This document shows positions 1 to 8,226 of a DNA stretch of 64,000 nucleotides, piece after piece. The notes beneath the pieces are model-generated. The model worked only from the letters and a program-made list of their open reading frames with translations. It was not told the DNA's origin and made no database searches. Source of the stretch: Gottschalkia acidurici 9a (lineage in GTDB: Bacteria > Bacillota > Clostridia > Tissierellales > Gottschalkiaceae). The first letter of the stretch is position 1. Every line of letters starts with the position of its first letter. A program made the position numbers and the translations under genes. The stretch lies in contig NC_018664.1 of the NCBI RefSeq assembly GCF_000299355.1, forward strand, positions 591,115 to 655,114. Direction: 5' to 3'.

Positions 1-1
1 T

Positions 2-490
2 GCTATGATAGGAGTATTTATATCTACATTCCTGATTTGCTTATCAACAGTTATGGTTAATCTTACATCACAATCATATAATCCAAATATATCAGCAGTT
101 GAAATGAATGCAACAGCAACTATAATGACACAAAGTGGATTTGCCTCAGGATTTGGTTCGTTTGGTGGAATGTTTTTATCTATATGTTTATCATTTTTTT
201 CACTTACTACAATAGTAGGATGGTACTTCTTTGCTGAATCAAATGTTAAGTTAGTATTTAATTCTAAAGCTAAAACATTAAAAACATTCAAATTTTTAGT
301 TATAGTAGCATTAGTAATAGGGACTTTAATAGATGCTACATTTGTATGGAAGCTAGCAGATATGTTCATGGGTATAATGGCTATACCTAATATCATAGCA
401 CTATTCCTATTATCTAAAGAGGTTCGAAAAATACTTGATGATTACGATAAAAAGCATATAGCTAAAGATTTTGCTAAGAAAGGTGTTTAA
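2..490 (+). CDS. Sodium:alanine symporter (AGCS family), C-terminal part
   Basis: This is the 3' end of an amino-acid carrier of the AGCS family, which couples uptake of alanine or glycine to sodium at the cytoplasmic membrane. The frame is open to the first base of the window, so the start lies upstream and only about 160 C-terminal residues are visible. They include hydrophobic helices and the family-typical stretch FGSFGGMFLSICLSFFSLTTIVGWYFFAESN, here quoted only by its ends FGSFGG and GWYFFAESN. A charged cytoplasmic tail follows the last helix. The last 85 or so codons recur at about 90% nucleotide identity at 14231-14510. A hairpin follows at 557-599. The family call is secure; the exact substrate is inferred. 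Confidence 0.85.
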   Translation, partial: AMIGVFISTFLICLSTVMVNLTSQSYNPNISAVEMNATATIMTQSGFASGFGSFGGMFLSICLSFFSLTTIVGWYFFAESNVKLVFNSKAKTLKTFKFLVIVALVIGTLIDATFVWKLADMFMGIMAIPNIIALFLLSKEVRKILDDYDKKHIAKDFAKKGV

Positions 491-556
491 CTAGAAAAAA
501 CTTATTGAAGAGTTATTGCACTTATAACAGAAGAATATTCTATTGATTTTTATATG

Positions 557-605
557 AAAAGTAGCTACTGATAATTTAAATTATCTTATAGCTACTTTTA
601 AAATT
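557..605 (+). terminator. Hairpin terminator after symporter gene
   Basis: AAAAGTAGCTA at 557-567 pairs with TAGCTACTTTT at 589-599. An inner palindrome (GATAATTTAAATTATC) extends the stem. A modest T-rich tail follows. Confidence 0.65.
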
Positions 606-717
606 ATAATTTTGTGAATCAATAAGCCTTAAATGTAAGACATATTACGTACAAGTGGATTGTTTACATGCTAATTGAACTTATAGTTGTAAACATTATA
701 AACAAAGATCAAATTTT

Positions 718-726
718 TGTTATAAT
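718..726 (+). promoter_or_regulatory. Extended -10 promoter for the glutamate-synthase-like gene
   Basis: TGT-TATAAT forms an extended -10 element about 105 bases upstream of the ATG at 840. No good -35 box is visible, which is normal for extended -10 promoters. The rest of 606-839 holds an untranslated leader with a weak hairpin near 771-794; no known riboswitch was recognised. Confidence 0.45.
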
Positions 727-839
727 GTTCATATATGATGGGCTAAGAACAAAGGTTAAACTTTATAGCTGTACTACTAAAACACATCAGTAGTGAATAC
801 ATTAATAAAATACAAGGATTAAATACTAGGAGGTATATC

Positions 840-2243
840 ATGGCAAAATATAAGTGTAGTGTTTGTGGTCATATTCACGATGAAAGTAATGAATCAAGGT
901 CGTTTTCGGAGTTAGAGGAATGTCCTATCTGCAAACAACCTGTAAATGTGTTCGAAAAAGTAGGAGAAGACATAGAAAAGTCTGAGGAAGATATAGAGAT
1001 AATGTCAGAGGAAACTACAGATTTATCATATCCAAAAGAATATGCTCGTCAAGATAAATCATGTCGCTATATGTCAGAGATTCATAAGATGGCAGTTACA
1101 GGAGAGTCAATTATTGAGGCAATGGGAACACAGATGTCAATGCCTAGTTGGGATGATATTTTAGTATTAGGAGCACAATTGAACCCACCACCACTAGATG
1201 AGCATGCTCCAGTTATGACAACAACAGTGATAGGCAAAAATGCTAAAAAGCCAATGATATTAAGTAACCCTGTTTATATTTCACACATGTCATTTGGAGC
1301 TTTATCAAGAGAAACTAAAATAGCTCTTGCAAAAGGAAGTGCAATGGCTAAAACTGCAATGTGCAGTGGTGAGGGGGGAATTTTACCAGAAGAGATGGAG
1401 GAATCCTATAAATATATATTTGAATATGTACCTAACCTTTATAGTGTAACGAAGGAAAATTTGCAAAAAGCAGATGCTATAGAAATTAAGATTGGACAGG
1501 GAACAAAACCTGGTATGGGTGGACATTTACCTGGTGGCAAGGTAACACCTGAGATAGCAGAGATTAGAAATAAACCACTTGGACAAGATGTTATCAGCCC
1601 TTCAAAGTTCTCAGATATTAATACAAAAGAAGACTTGAAGGAGTTAGTTTCAAAACTGCGTACAGAGTCTGGTGGAAGACCTATAGGAATTAAAATAGCA
1701 GCTGGACGTATTGAAAGAGACATGGAGTATTGTGTATTTGCAGATCCAGACTTTATTACTATAGATGGAAGAGGAGGAGCTACAGGAGCTAGTCCTAAAA
1801 TAATTAGAGATGCTACTAGTATGCCAACTATATATGCACTATACAGAGCAAGAAAATACTTAGATTCAGTTCGTTCAGATATTTCACTTATAATAACAGG
1901 TGGACTAAGAGTATCTGCAGACTTTGCAAAAGCTATAGCTATGGGAGCTGATGCAGTAGCAATAGCATCTGCTGGATTAATAGCAGCAGCATGTCAGCAG
2001 TATAGAATTTGCGGAACAGGAATGTGTCCTGTTGGAGTGGCAACACAAGATCCAGAACTAAGAGAAAGATTAAAAGGAGAAGCGGCAGCTAAGAGAGTTG
2101 CAAACTTCTTGAATTGTTCCTTAAATGAGCTTAAAACTTTTGCTAGAATAACAGGACATGACAATATTCATGACATGTCAGTTGAGGACTTATGTACAAT
2201 TAATAGAGAAATTTCAGAATTCACAAATATTAGACATGCATAA
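840..2243 (+). CDS. FMN-binding glutamate-synthase-like protein with N-terminal rubredoxin-like domain
   Basis: A 467-residue protein of the glutamate synthase central/FMN domain family (GltB-like, without the glutaminase part). Residues 1-40 form a rubredoxin-like iron site with two CxxC pairs (C6/C9 and CPIC near residue 28). The rest is the TIM-barrel FMN domain, with the conserved GGHLPGGKVT, IKIAAGRIERD and DGRGGATGASP segments. The C-terminal cysteine-rich motif GTGMCPVGVATQ corresponds to the 3Fe-4S region of glutamate synthase. Such stand-alone proteins are common in anaerobes, and their true electron partners and product are unsettled. The start is clear: AGGAGG at 828-833 before the ATG. 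It stands alone between two terminators. Confidence 0.85.
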   Translation: MAKYKCSVCGHIHDESNESRSFSELEECPICKQPVNVFEKVGEDIEKSEEDIEIMSEETTDLSYPKEYARQDKSCRYMSEIHKMAVTGESIIEAMGTQMSMPSWDDILVLGAQLNPPPLDEHAPVMTTTVIGKNAKKPMILSNPVYISHMSFGALSRETKIALAKGSAMAKTAMCSGEGGILPEEMEESYKYIFEYVPNLYSVTKENLQKADAIEIKIGQGTKPGMGGHLPGGKVTPEIAEIRNKPLGQDVISPSKFSDINTKEDLKELVSKLRTESGGRPIGIKIAAGRIERDMEYCVFADPDFITIDGRGGATGASPKIIRDATSMPTIYALYRARKYLDSVRSDISLIITGGLRVSADFAKAIAMGADAVAIASAGLIAAACQQYRICGTGMCPVGVATQDPELRERLKGEAAAKRVANFLNCSLNELKTFARITGHDNIHDMSVEDLCTINREISEFTNIRHA

Positions 2244-2286
2244 TCATAAAGGCAAATTATAATTATAAACTATAGTTTTAATATAG

Positions 2287-2325
2287 AATCCCTCCACTTT
2301 ACTTAAGTTGGAGGGATTTTTCATT
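2287..2325 (+). terminator. Terminator after glutamate-synthase-like gene
   Basis: AATCCCTCCA pairs with TGGAGGGATT around a short loop. A T-run follows. The stem is GC-rich for this genome. Confidence 0.8.
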
Positions 2326-2446
2326 AGAGATTAATTAAAGGACAGTCATAAGTAAATGCTAACTAATAGGATTATAAAGGTTTATATGTTCTATATTTCG
2401 ATACAATCTCATATAATACAATAGTTGTAAGAAAGGAGGGTGAAAT

Positions 2447-2746
2447 ATGGAAGATGTAAAAAAAGATTCGAAAGAAAATATAGCATTAAAGAACTTTTTT
2501 AGATTTGACAGAATGATTACACCTGCTATAATACAAATTGTTTTCTACATAGGCTTGGCAGCTTCTGTACTAATAGGATTAGGTCAAATTATTACAGGAA
2601 TAGCCTCTCGTGGAGGTAGTATTCAAATTTTTACTGGAATTATAGTATTAGTCATTTCACCTATAATAGTTAGAGTTTATTGCGAACTTCTGATAGTTAT
2701 ATTTAAAATTCATGAGTCACTTGGGGAATTAAAAGATAAGCAATAA
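2447..2746 (+). CDS. DUF4282-type small membrane protein
   Basis: A 99-residue protein with a charged N-terminus and two predicted membrane helices, at about residues 25-47 and 60-85. The arrangement and the motif ALKNFFRFDRMITPAIIQI match the DUF4282 family, which has no known function. An excellent ribosome site (AAAGGAGGGTGAAAT) precedes the ATG. It is a single gene, closed by a perfect terminator at 2761-2796. Confidence 0.75.
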   Translation: MEDVKKDSKENIALKNFFRFDRMITPAIIQIVFYIGLAASVLIGLGQIITGIASRGGSIQIFTGIIVLVISPIIVRVYCELLIVIFKIHESLGELKDKQ

Positions 2747-2760
2747 AGTATAGTACAAAA

Positions 2761-2798
2761 AAACACCTCAAAATCATATGATTTTGAGGTGTTTTTAG
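2761..2798 (+). terminator. Perfect palindromic terminator
   Basis: AAACACCTCAAAATCAT is followed by its exact inverse and TTTTT. It separates the DUF4282 gene from the convergent anti-sigma gene and could serve both strands. Confidence 0.85.
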
Positions 2799-2874
2799 TT
2801 TATATAATGAATATAGAAAGATATACTTTGAAAATAAAATATAAAGATTCTTAGGTTAATAATTATTTATTTCC

Positions 2875-3801
2875 CTACTTCATATTTTTAGGAATTTGAT
2901 TAAGATTTCTTTCTTCAATATACAACTTGCCATTATCCTTAAGAATATTTTGATAATCCTTTAATTTTGTTTTTGCTTCTTCATCTGAGCTATATTGACC
3001 TAATTCATAGAGATATGTTCCTTTGTTATCCTTTAATACTCTAAGGTTCTCTATTTCAAATAATACTTCCTCAAGAGATGCAAATTCTTCTCCTTGTTCA
3101 TAAGAACTAGTTCTTATAGAATATAGCTTTTGCTCTATAACTTTTTCAGTATTTTCTGAAATCTTTATCTGCACATAAGCTGGATTTTTGTACTCTTCTA
3201 CTTTGAAATTAACTGGTTGATTAAATACTATATTAAATCTCTGTTGAGAATCATCTAGAGTTATTAACTCATAGACATCTTTAATATATTTACTTTTTTT
3301 AAGTTCTTCAAAATATTCTTTTGCTGAAAATCCTCTTGCACCAGATATAGAAAACTCCATTGTATAAGGTGCTTTTTTATAATCAACATTAAAATGTGGA
3401 GCTATTTGTTCACTCTCTTTATCAAACCCACTAAAGTTTATTGTGATAATATCGGACTTATTTTCTTGATCTAAAGATATAAAGTTTACATCAATGCCAT
3501 CTGTTACTTTGCCGCCTTGGGATTTTCCATTATTAAATTGAAGTATGTTAACTAGTGTGCCTAGAACAGGGATATCTTCAAGACTATGTGCAAAAGATGG
3601 AGAGACATTTATACCTAGAGTAAATATTCCTATTGATGCGGCTACTGATACAAGCCCATTAACTATTCTTTTTTTATTTCTAGTATTCTTTTTCATATCA
3701 TTTTCCCCCTTTGATATTGCTCTGTTAATTGTTTCATCTAAGTTATCAGGTATTTTTATATCTGAGTAAGTTCTTTTTAAGTCATCTACACTATTTTTCA
3801 A
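2875..3801 (-). CDS. RsiV-like anti-sigma factor (DUF4179 family)
   Basis: A 308-residue single-pass membrane protein. About 45 cytoplasmic residues precede one membrane helix (about 46-68, GLVSVAASIGIFTLGINVSP). The segment SFAHSLEDIPVLGTLV just outside the helix is the hallmark of DUF4179, the N-terminal module of RsiV-type anti-sigma factors. The large C-terminal part is extracellular. The gene starts at a TTG (3801-3799) behind GGAGGG and overlaps the end of the ECF sigma gene by 11 bases, so the two are translationally coupled. The inferred role is to hold the partner sigma factor at the membrane until an envelope signal arrives. The signal is unknown. Confidence 0.75.
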   Translation of the reverse strand: MKNSVDDLKRTYSDIKIPDNLDETINRAISKGENDMKKNTRNKKRIVNGLVSVAASIGIFTLGINVSPSFAHSLEDIPVLGTLVNILQFNNGKSQGGKVTDGIDVNFISLDQENKSDIITINFSGFDKESEQIAPHFNVDYKKAPYTMEFSISGARGFSAKEYFEELKKSKYIKDVYELITLDDSQQRFNIVFNQPVNFKVEEYKNPAYVQIKISENTEKVIEQKLYSIRTSSYEQGEEFASLEEVLFEIENLRVLKDNKGTYLYELGQYSSDEEAKTKLKDYQNILKDNGKLYIEERNLNQIPKNMK

Positions 3802-4312
3802 AACTTTCGCCCTCCTTTAGTTCTATCTGTAAAAATTCAATAGCTTTATAAAGCCGAGTTTTTACCGTACTCAAAGGAATATCTAGAATATCGGAGATAT
3901 CTTTCAGCTTCAAATCCTGAAAGTATCTCAATGTTATAACGGTCTTGTAGTTATAGTCTAATTTTTCTAAAGCTTCTTTTAAGTCTATATTTTCGAAGAT
4001 ATTTATTTCTTCATCTTTAAAATTTTCAATAGTTTCATTATCTAAATATAAAGTTTTTTTAGACTTATTTATAAAGTTTATTGAACAATTAATAACTATA
4101 CGGATAAGCCATGTATTAAAATATTCTGGATGATTTAGCTTATTTATAGATATATACGCCTTATATACTGCTTCTCCGATAATATCAAGAGCGTCTTGCT
4201 CATTGTGCACATAACTATATGCAATTCTATATAAATCTTCTTTTTTACTATTTAAAAGGGTAGTAAAGCTTTCAGTGTCTCCCTTTATTGCTTTAATAAC
4301 TAATTTTTTCAG
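3791..4312 (-). CDS. ECF sigma factor (SigV-like)
   Basis: A group IV sigma-70 factor. Region 2 spans about residues 5-75 (DLYRIAYSYVHNEQDALDI, then FNTWLIRIVIN). Region 4 covers the C-terminal third, with the helix-turn-helix LKLKDISDILDIPLSTVKTR. I place the start at a CTG (4312-4310), because AAGGAGGAGG at 4327-4318 sits five bases before it. An in-frame ATG at 4348 lies upstream but has no ribosome site and sits very close to the start expected from the ECF-type promoter at 4361-4393. With the upstream ATG the protein has 185 residues, with the CTG 173. It is coupled to the DUF4179 anti-sigma gene downstream. Confidence 0.8.
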   Translation of the reverse strand: MKKLVIKAIKGDTESFTTLLNSKKEDLYRIAYSYVHNEQDALDIIGEAVYKAYISINKLNHPEYFNTWLIRIVINCSINFINKSKKTLYLDNETIENFKDEEINIFENIDLKEALEKLDYNYKTVITLRYFQDLKLKDISDILDIPLSTVKTRLYKAIEFLQIELKEGESFEK

Positions 4313-4360
4313 GATAACCTCCTCCTTATAAACAAAATATGAGCTCATTTTTATTATCTA

Positions 4361-4393
4361 CTTATTAGACCATCATGTAGTTGAAAAAGTTTT
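4361..4393 (-). promoter_or_regulatory. Putative ECF-type autoregulatory promoter
   Basis: Read on the minus strand, AAAACTTTTTC is followed after ECF-like spacing (17 bases from AAAAC) by GGTCTAATAAG. This resembles the AAC...GTC pattern of promoters used by ECF sigma factors of the SigV/SigW type. It lies just upstream of the sigma gene and suggests autoregulation. Confidence 0.5.
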
Positions 4394-4691
4394 AATAAAT
4401 TATATAATTATATTTTTTGTACTAGGGTAGTAAATGAAATAGTTATTCATATACTTTGTATTAAGTTCATAGGTTTCAAGTATAGTCAGTATACACATTG
4501 TAATTAGTATAAAAATGCTATTTTTTATGAAAAAGAATAGTATATAAGAGATGAATACCAAGTTTACAGATAAATCAAATATACAAATTAATTATAAATA
4601 GTGATTTGTTACCTGAAAATAAATGTAGTGGAAAAATCACTATGTTTATATTAGTATATACTTTATATATAGTGTACATAGGGGTGATGTC
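4394..4691. other. Divergent intergenic region, no gene seen
   Basis: An AT-rich spacer between the divergent sigma-factor and diguanylate-cyclase genes. It contains an imperfect inverted repeat (TAGTGATTT near 4599 with AAATCACTA near 4643). No riboswitch or other RNA was recognised. A promoter for the cyclase presumably lies in its right half but is not obvious. Confidence 0.4.
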
Positions 4692-6227
4692 ATGGATAAT
4701 ATCAGAAAAAAATATCAAATATTAATTTTAATTATAGTATTAGTTATGGGAATAATTATCGGTGTTATATACCTTTATAGTATGAAAAGTGTAGAAGATA
4801 TCTATGAGCAATACGCAGAAGAGAGTATTATAGATGTAAAAAAGTCATTTATTAAAGATAATGTAAATAATATAATATCAAATATTGAACAAAAAAAAGA
4901 AAAGAAGACTAAGTATTATAAACAGCTTACTGATAATTCATCAGAAATACTTGATGAATACTACCAACACTCACAAAATATATTTTTAGACTTATGTATT
5001 GAATATTTTAAATTTAAAGATAATAAAGATATTTTTTCCGTTTTAATATTAGATAAAGTGTCTAATACAATAATTTATGATAGAGATTACTCCAACTCTA
5101 ATAAAGAGGCCAGCTATACTGAAAGAATAAGTCTTATGAAACACAATCTCTCTTCATACTTTCAAAATAGTTATGGACAGTATGATGTGTTCTGGGGAGT
5201 AAGTAAAGACTATATTGACGATATAATAAAAAAGCAAATTCATGATGAAATTCATAACTCAAAGTTCTCAAATGATGCTTATATATGGATAAATGAGGTT
5301 GTGAACTATGAGGGTGGAGACAATTATGCTATCCGACGTGTACATCCTAATTTAACTGATACAGAGAATGAATTATTATCTACAAATACAAAAGATATTA
5401 AAGGCAATCATCCGTACTTAACTGAACTTAATGGAGTAAAAAAGAATGGTGAGATATTCTTTAATTACTATTTTCAAAAGAAAAATAGCAATATTATTTC
5501 AGAGAAGTTAACTTATGCAAAACTATATAAAGAATATGATTGGATAATCGCAATGGGAGTTTATATGGATGATATTGAATCTTATGTCGAGAAGACAACA
5601 ACAGAAAGTAAGCAGATTATTACTAGAATGGTTACACACATAGCTTTATGGATCATATGGATAATAATACTGATTATATTCTTTCTGACACTATTAGAAA
5701 AATGGTACTATAAAAATTATAATATGACACTAAATAAGGAAATATATATAGATCCTCTTACTAAAGCTTATAACAGACGAGCAGCTGTATCTCATATAAG
5801 CTCAGCTTTTAAAAATTTTAAAAAAACAGGTTTAAGTCCTGCGATAATCATGATTGATGTAGATGACTTCAAAAAGATAAACGATACTTATGGACATGAT
5901 GCAGGTGATTTTGTCCTTATAAATATTGCTGAAATATTAAATAAGCATATAAGAAGTACAGATATCTTATGTCGATGGGGAGGAGAAGAATTTTTACTGA
6001 TTTGTGATAGATTAAAAGCTGATGATGTCTTTTCATTTGCAAATAAATTATTAGATTCAATATCTCAGTTTGAATATGAAAGTAATGATAACAAATATAA
6101 AGTCACTATCTCTATGGGAGTTTCCTATTTTGATGATTTTGATAATGACTTTAACTCAGCAATTAAGCGAGCAGATGTCGCACTCTATAATGCAAAGAAC
6201 CAAGGGAAAAATAGAGTTTGCATGTAA
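4692..6227 (+). CDS. Membrane diguanylate cyclase with Cache-type sensor
   Basis: A 511-residue GGDEF protein that makes cyclic di-GMP. The first membrane helix is at about residues 8-30 and the second at about 312-334. Between them lies an extracellular sensor resembling a Cache domain (AYIWINEVVNYEGGDNYAIR, then IIAMGVYMDDIES). The cytoplasmic GGDEF domain fills residues 350-511 with an intact GGEEF active site. RSTD five residues before it matches the RxxD product-inhibition site. The ATG is preceded by GGGGTGATGTC. It is a single gene ended by a hairpin at 6276-6312. The ligand of the sensor is unknown. An HD-GYP protein of the same signalling system is encoded at 29017-30969. Confidence 0.9.
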   Translation: MDNIRKKYQILILIIVLVMGIIIGVIYLYSMKSVEDIYEQYAEESIIDVKKSFIKDNVNNIISNIEQKKEKKTKYYKQLTDNSSEILDEYYQHSQNIFLDLCIEYFKFKDNKDIFSVLILDKVSNTIIYDRDYSNSNKEASYTERISLMKHNLSSYFQNSYGQYDVFWGVSKDYIDDIIKKQIHDEIHNSKFSNDAYIWINEVVNYEGGDNYAIRRVHPNLTDTENELLSTNTKDIKGNHPYLTELNGVKKNGEIFFNYYFQKKNSNIISEKLTYAKLYKEYDWIIAMGVYMDDIESYVEKTTTESKQIITRMVTHIALWIIWIIILIIFFLTLLEKWYYKNYNMTLNKEIYIDPLTKAYNRRAAVSHISSAFKNFKKTGLSPAIIMIDVDDFKKINDTYGHDAGDFVLINIAEILNKHIRSTDILCRWGGEEFLLICDRLKADDVFSFANKLLDSISQFEYESNDNKYKVTISMGVSYFDDFDNDFNSAIKRADVALYNAKNQGKNRVCM

Positions 6228-6275
6228 ACTATAAAAAAGAGTTAAATATTTGGTTGAAATGATTGAATAATGAGC

Positions 6276-6312
6276 AAAGCCGTCAATCCATTATGGAGAG
6301 ACGGTTTTATTT
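6276..6312 (+). terminator. Terminator after diguanylate cyclase gene
   Basis: AGCCGTC pairs with GACGGTT and a T-rich tail follows. The loop region (CAATCCATTATGGA) closely resembles that of the terminator at 11843-11880. Confidence 0.7.
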
Positions 6313-6462
6313 TACAGAAAGAGTGATATAATGAAGGTTAACTAAAGATTAGAACTAATAAAACAAGAGATTAAAATCTACAAGGATGTATATAGATATA
6401 AAAACATTATATATAAAATAACTATAAACAAAGCTTTAATAATAGAGAAGGGGGAAAATTTT

Positions 6463-7356
6463 ATGATTAAAGAATATGTATATCATTTTTCTTCAGAAAA
6501 TAAACCAGTAAAAAGGGTTAAGAAAGGTGATGTTGTTATATTTAAAACACTAGATTGCTTTAGTAATCAAGTACGTTCAGAAGAACAATTAGTTACATCA
6601 ATTGACTTTAATAAAGTAAATCCAGCTACAGGGCCAGTGTTTATAGAGGATTCAGAAGAGGGAGATGTACTAGTAGTAGATATACTAGAAATTAAAGTTG
6701 AAGATGTAGGAACTATATCTACTTTACCAGAAACAGGCCCATTGTTTGATGAAGTAGATGGACTTAGAACTAAAAAAATCTCGATACAAGATAACAAGAT
6801 AATATTTAATGATATTGAAATTACACCTAATCCAATGATAGGAGTTATAGGAGTTGCACCAAAAGAAGAAAGTATTCCTTGTGGGCTTCCTGGGGCTCAT
6901 GGCGGAAATATGGACTGTAATAAAGTTATTGAAAAAAGTAGACTATATCTTCCTGTAAATGTAAAAGGTGCTCTATTTCAACTAGGAGATTTACACGCAT
7001 CTATGGGAGATGGAGAAATTTGTGGTTCAGGAATTGAAATTGGTGGCGAAGTTACTGTAAAGTTAGATCTAATAAAAGACTTAGATCTAAAATGGCCAGT
7101 ACTAGAAACAGAAGATACATGGTATGCAATAGCAAGTGATGAAGAATTTGAAAAGGCTTTAAAGTACTCATCACAACAAATACAAACGTTAATATCTCAA
7201 GCTTATGGGTGGGATAAAACAGACTCTTACTTATATATGTCAGCAGCAGGTTCTTTTGAGATTTGCCAAGGATGTAAACCGTCATCTTTTCCAGCGGTAG
7301 TACGATTTGGAGTACCAAAGATTTCAGAAAAGCCAAGACTAATATCGTATAAATAA
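6463..7356 (+). CDS. Acetamidase/formamidase family protein
   Basis: A 297-residue member of the FmdA/AmdA family, which hydrolyses short amides such as formamide or acetamide to ammonia and the acid. Family landmarks are GPVFIEDSEEGDVLVVDI near residue 58, the metal-site segment HGGNMDCNKV near 145 and LGDLHASMGDGEICGSGIE near 170. The length fits the clostridial members. GAGAAGGGGGAAAATTTT precedes the ATG. It has no operon partner. The true substrate cannot be told from the sequence. Confidence 0.85.
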   Translation: MIKEYVYHFSSENKPVKRVKKGDVVIFKTLDCFSNQVRSEEQLVTSIDFNKVNPATGPVFIEDSEEGDVLVVDILEIKVEDVGTISTLPETGPLFDEVDGLRTKKISIQDNKIIFNDIEITPNPMIGVIGVAPKEESIPCGLPGAHGGNMDCNKVIEKSRLYLPVNVKGALFQLGDLHASMGDGEICGSGIEIGGEVTVKLDLIKDLDLKWPVLETEDTWYAIASDEEFEKALKYSSQQIQTLISQAYGWDKTDSYLYMSAAGSFEICQGCKPSSFPAVVRFGVPKISEKPRLISYK

Positions 7357-7427
7357 TAAGGGACAATAAACAAATTGTTAATTCAAACTTAAAAATTATG
7401 TTTATAGAAAATAACATTAAAGCAAAA

Positions 7428-7468
7428 ATATAAAACCATGGTATTTTAATACCATGGTTTTATATTTT
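7428..7468 (+). terminator. Terminator after acetamidase gene
   Basis: AAACCATGGTATT and AATACCATGGTTT form a near-perfect hairpin followed by TATATTTTTA. Confidence 0.7.
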
Positions 7469-7554
7469 TATAATCTATTATGCAATTACTAACTAGAATT
7501 ATTAAATATGGTAATACTATATTTAATAAATTTAAAATAAAAAGAGGTAATAAC

Positions 7555-8226
7555 GTGTTTAATATTCTTGTTGTAGAAGATGATTTTAAGTTAAGAAAGT
7601 TGATGTGTACCGTATTAAATAAAAATGGATATCAGTCCTTTCCGGCAAAAGATGGATTGGAGGCACTTAATATTTTAGAGAAGCAATATATTGATTTGAT
7701 AGTTTCAGATATTATGATGCCAAATATGAATGGATTTGAATTAACGGAAAGCTTGCGATCAGCAAATTATAATATGCCTATTTTAATGATAACTGCGAAA
7801 GAATCATTTCAGGATAAAAAGAAAGCATTTCTTGTTGGAGCAGATGATTATATGGTAAAACCTATTGATGTCAATGAAATGGTTTTAAGAGTAGGAGCTT
7901 TATTTCGTAGGGCAAAGATTACAAATGAACATAAGCTTACATTTGGAGAATTGACGTTAAATTATGATACATTCACAGTCCGTTCAAGTGGAGAAGAGAT
8001 ATTACTTCCACAGAAAGAATTTCTACTATTGTATAAACTAATGTCTTATCCAAATAAGATTTTTACTAGGCAAACACTGATGAATGAAATTTGGGGAATA
8101 GACTCTGAAACAGATATACGTACAGTAGATGTCCATATTAATAGACTTAGAGAACGTTTTAAAGAATGTAAAGAATTTGAGATTATAACTGTTAGAGGCT
8201 TGGGATATAAGGTGGTGAGGTCATAA
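7555..8226 (+). CDS. OmpR-family response regulator
   Basis: A two-component response regulator of about 223 residues. The receiver domain (about 3-115) has the acidic pair in VVEDD, the phosphoacceptor Asp in IVSDIMMPNMNG and the conserved Lys in YMVKPIDVNEM. A winged-helix DNA-binding domain (about 130-220) follows, ending in RTVDVHINRLRE and TVRGLGYKV. I prefer the GTG at 7555, because the receiver begins right there and AGAGGTAATAAC lies in front. The ATG at 7480 would add 25 residues unlike any receiver. The stop overlaps the kinase start by one base. It probably controls the ABC transporter gene at 9433. Confidence 0.9.
   Translation: MFNILVVEDDFKLRKLMCTVLNKNGYQSFPAKDGLEALNILEKQYIDLIVSDIMMPNMNGFELTESLRSANYNMPILMITAKESFQDKKKAFLVGADDYMVKPIDVNEMVLRVGALFRRAKITNEHKLTFGELTLNYDTFTVRSSGEEILLPQKEFLLLYKLMSYPNKIFTRQTLMNEIWGIDSETDIRTVDVHINRLRERFKECKEFEIITVRGLGYKVVRS

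Noticed and set aside
4394..4691. Possible cyclic di-GMP riboswitch ahead of the diguanylate cyclase
   Set aside because: None of the conserved aptamer cores is present, only an imperfect inverted repeat.
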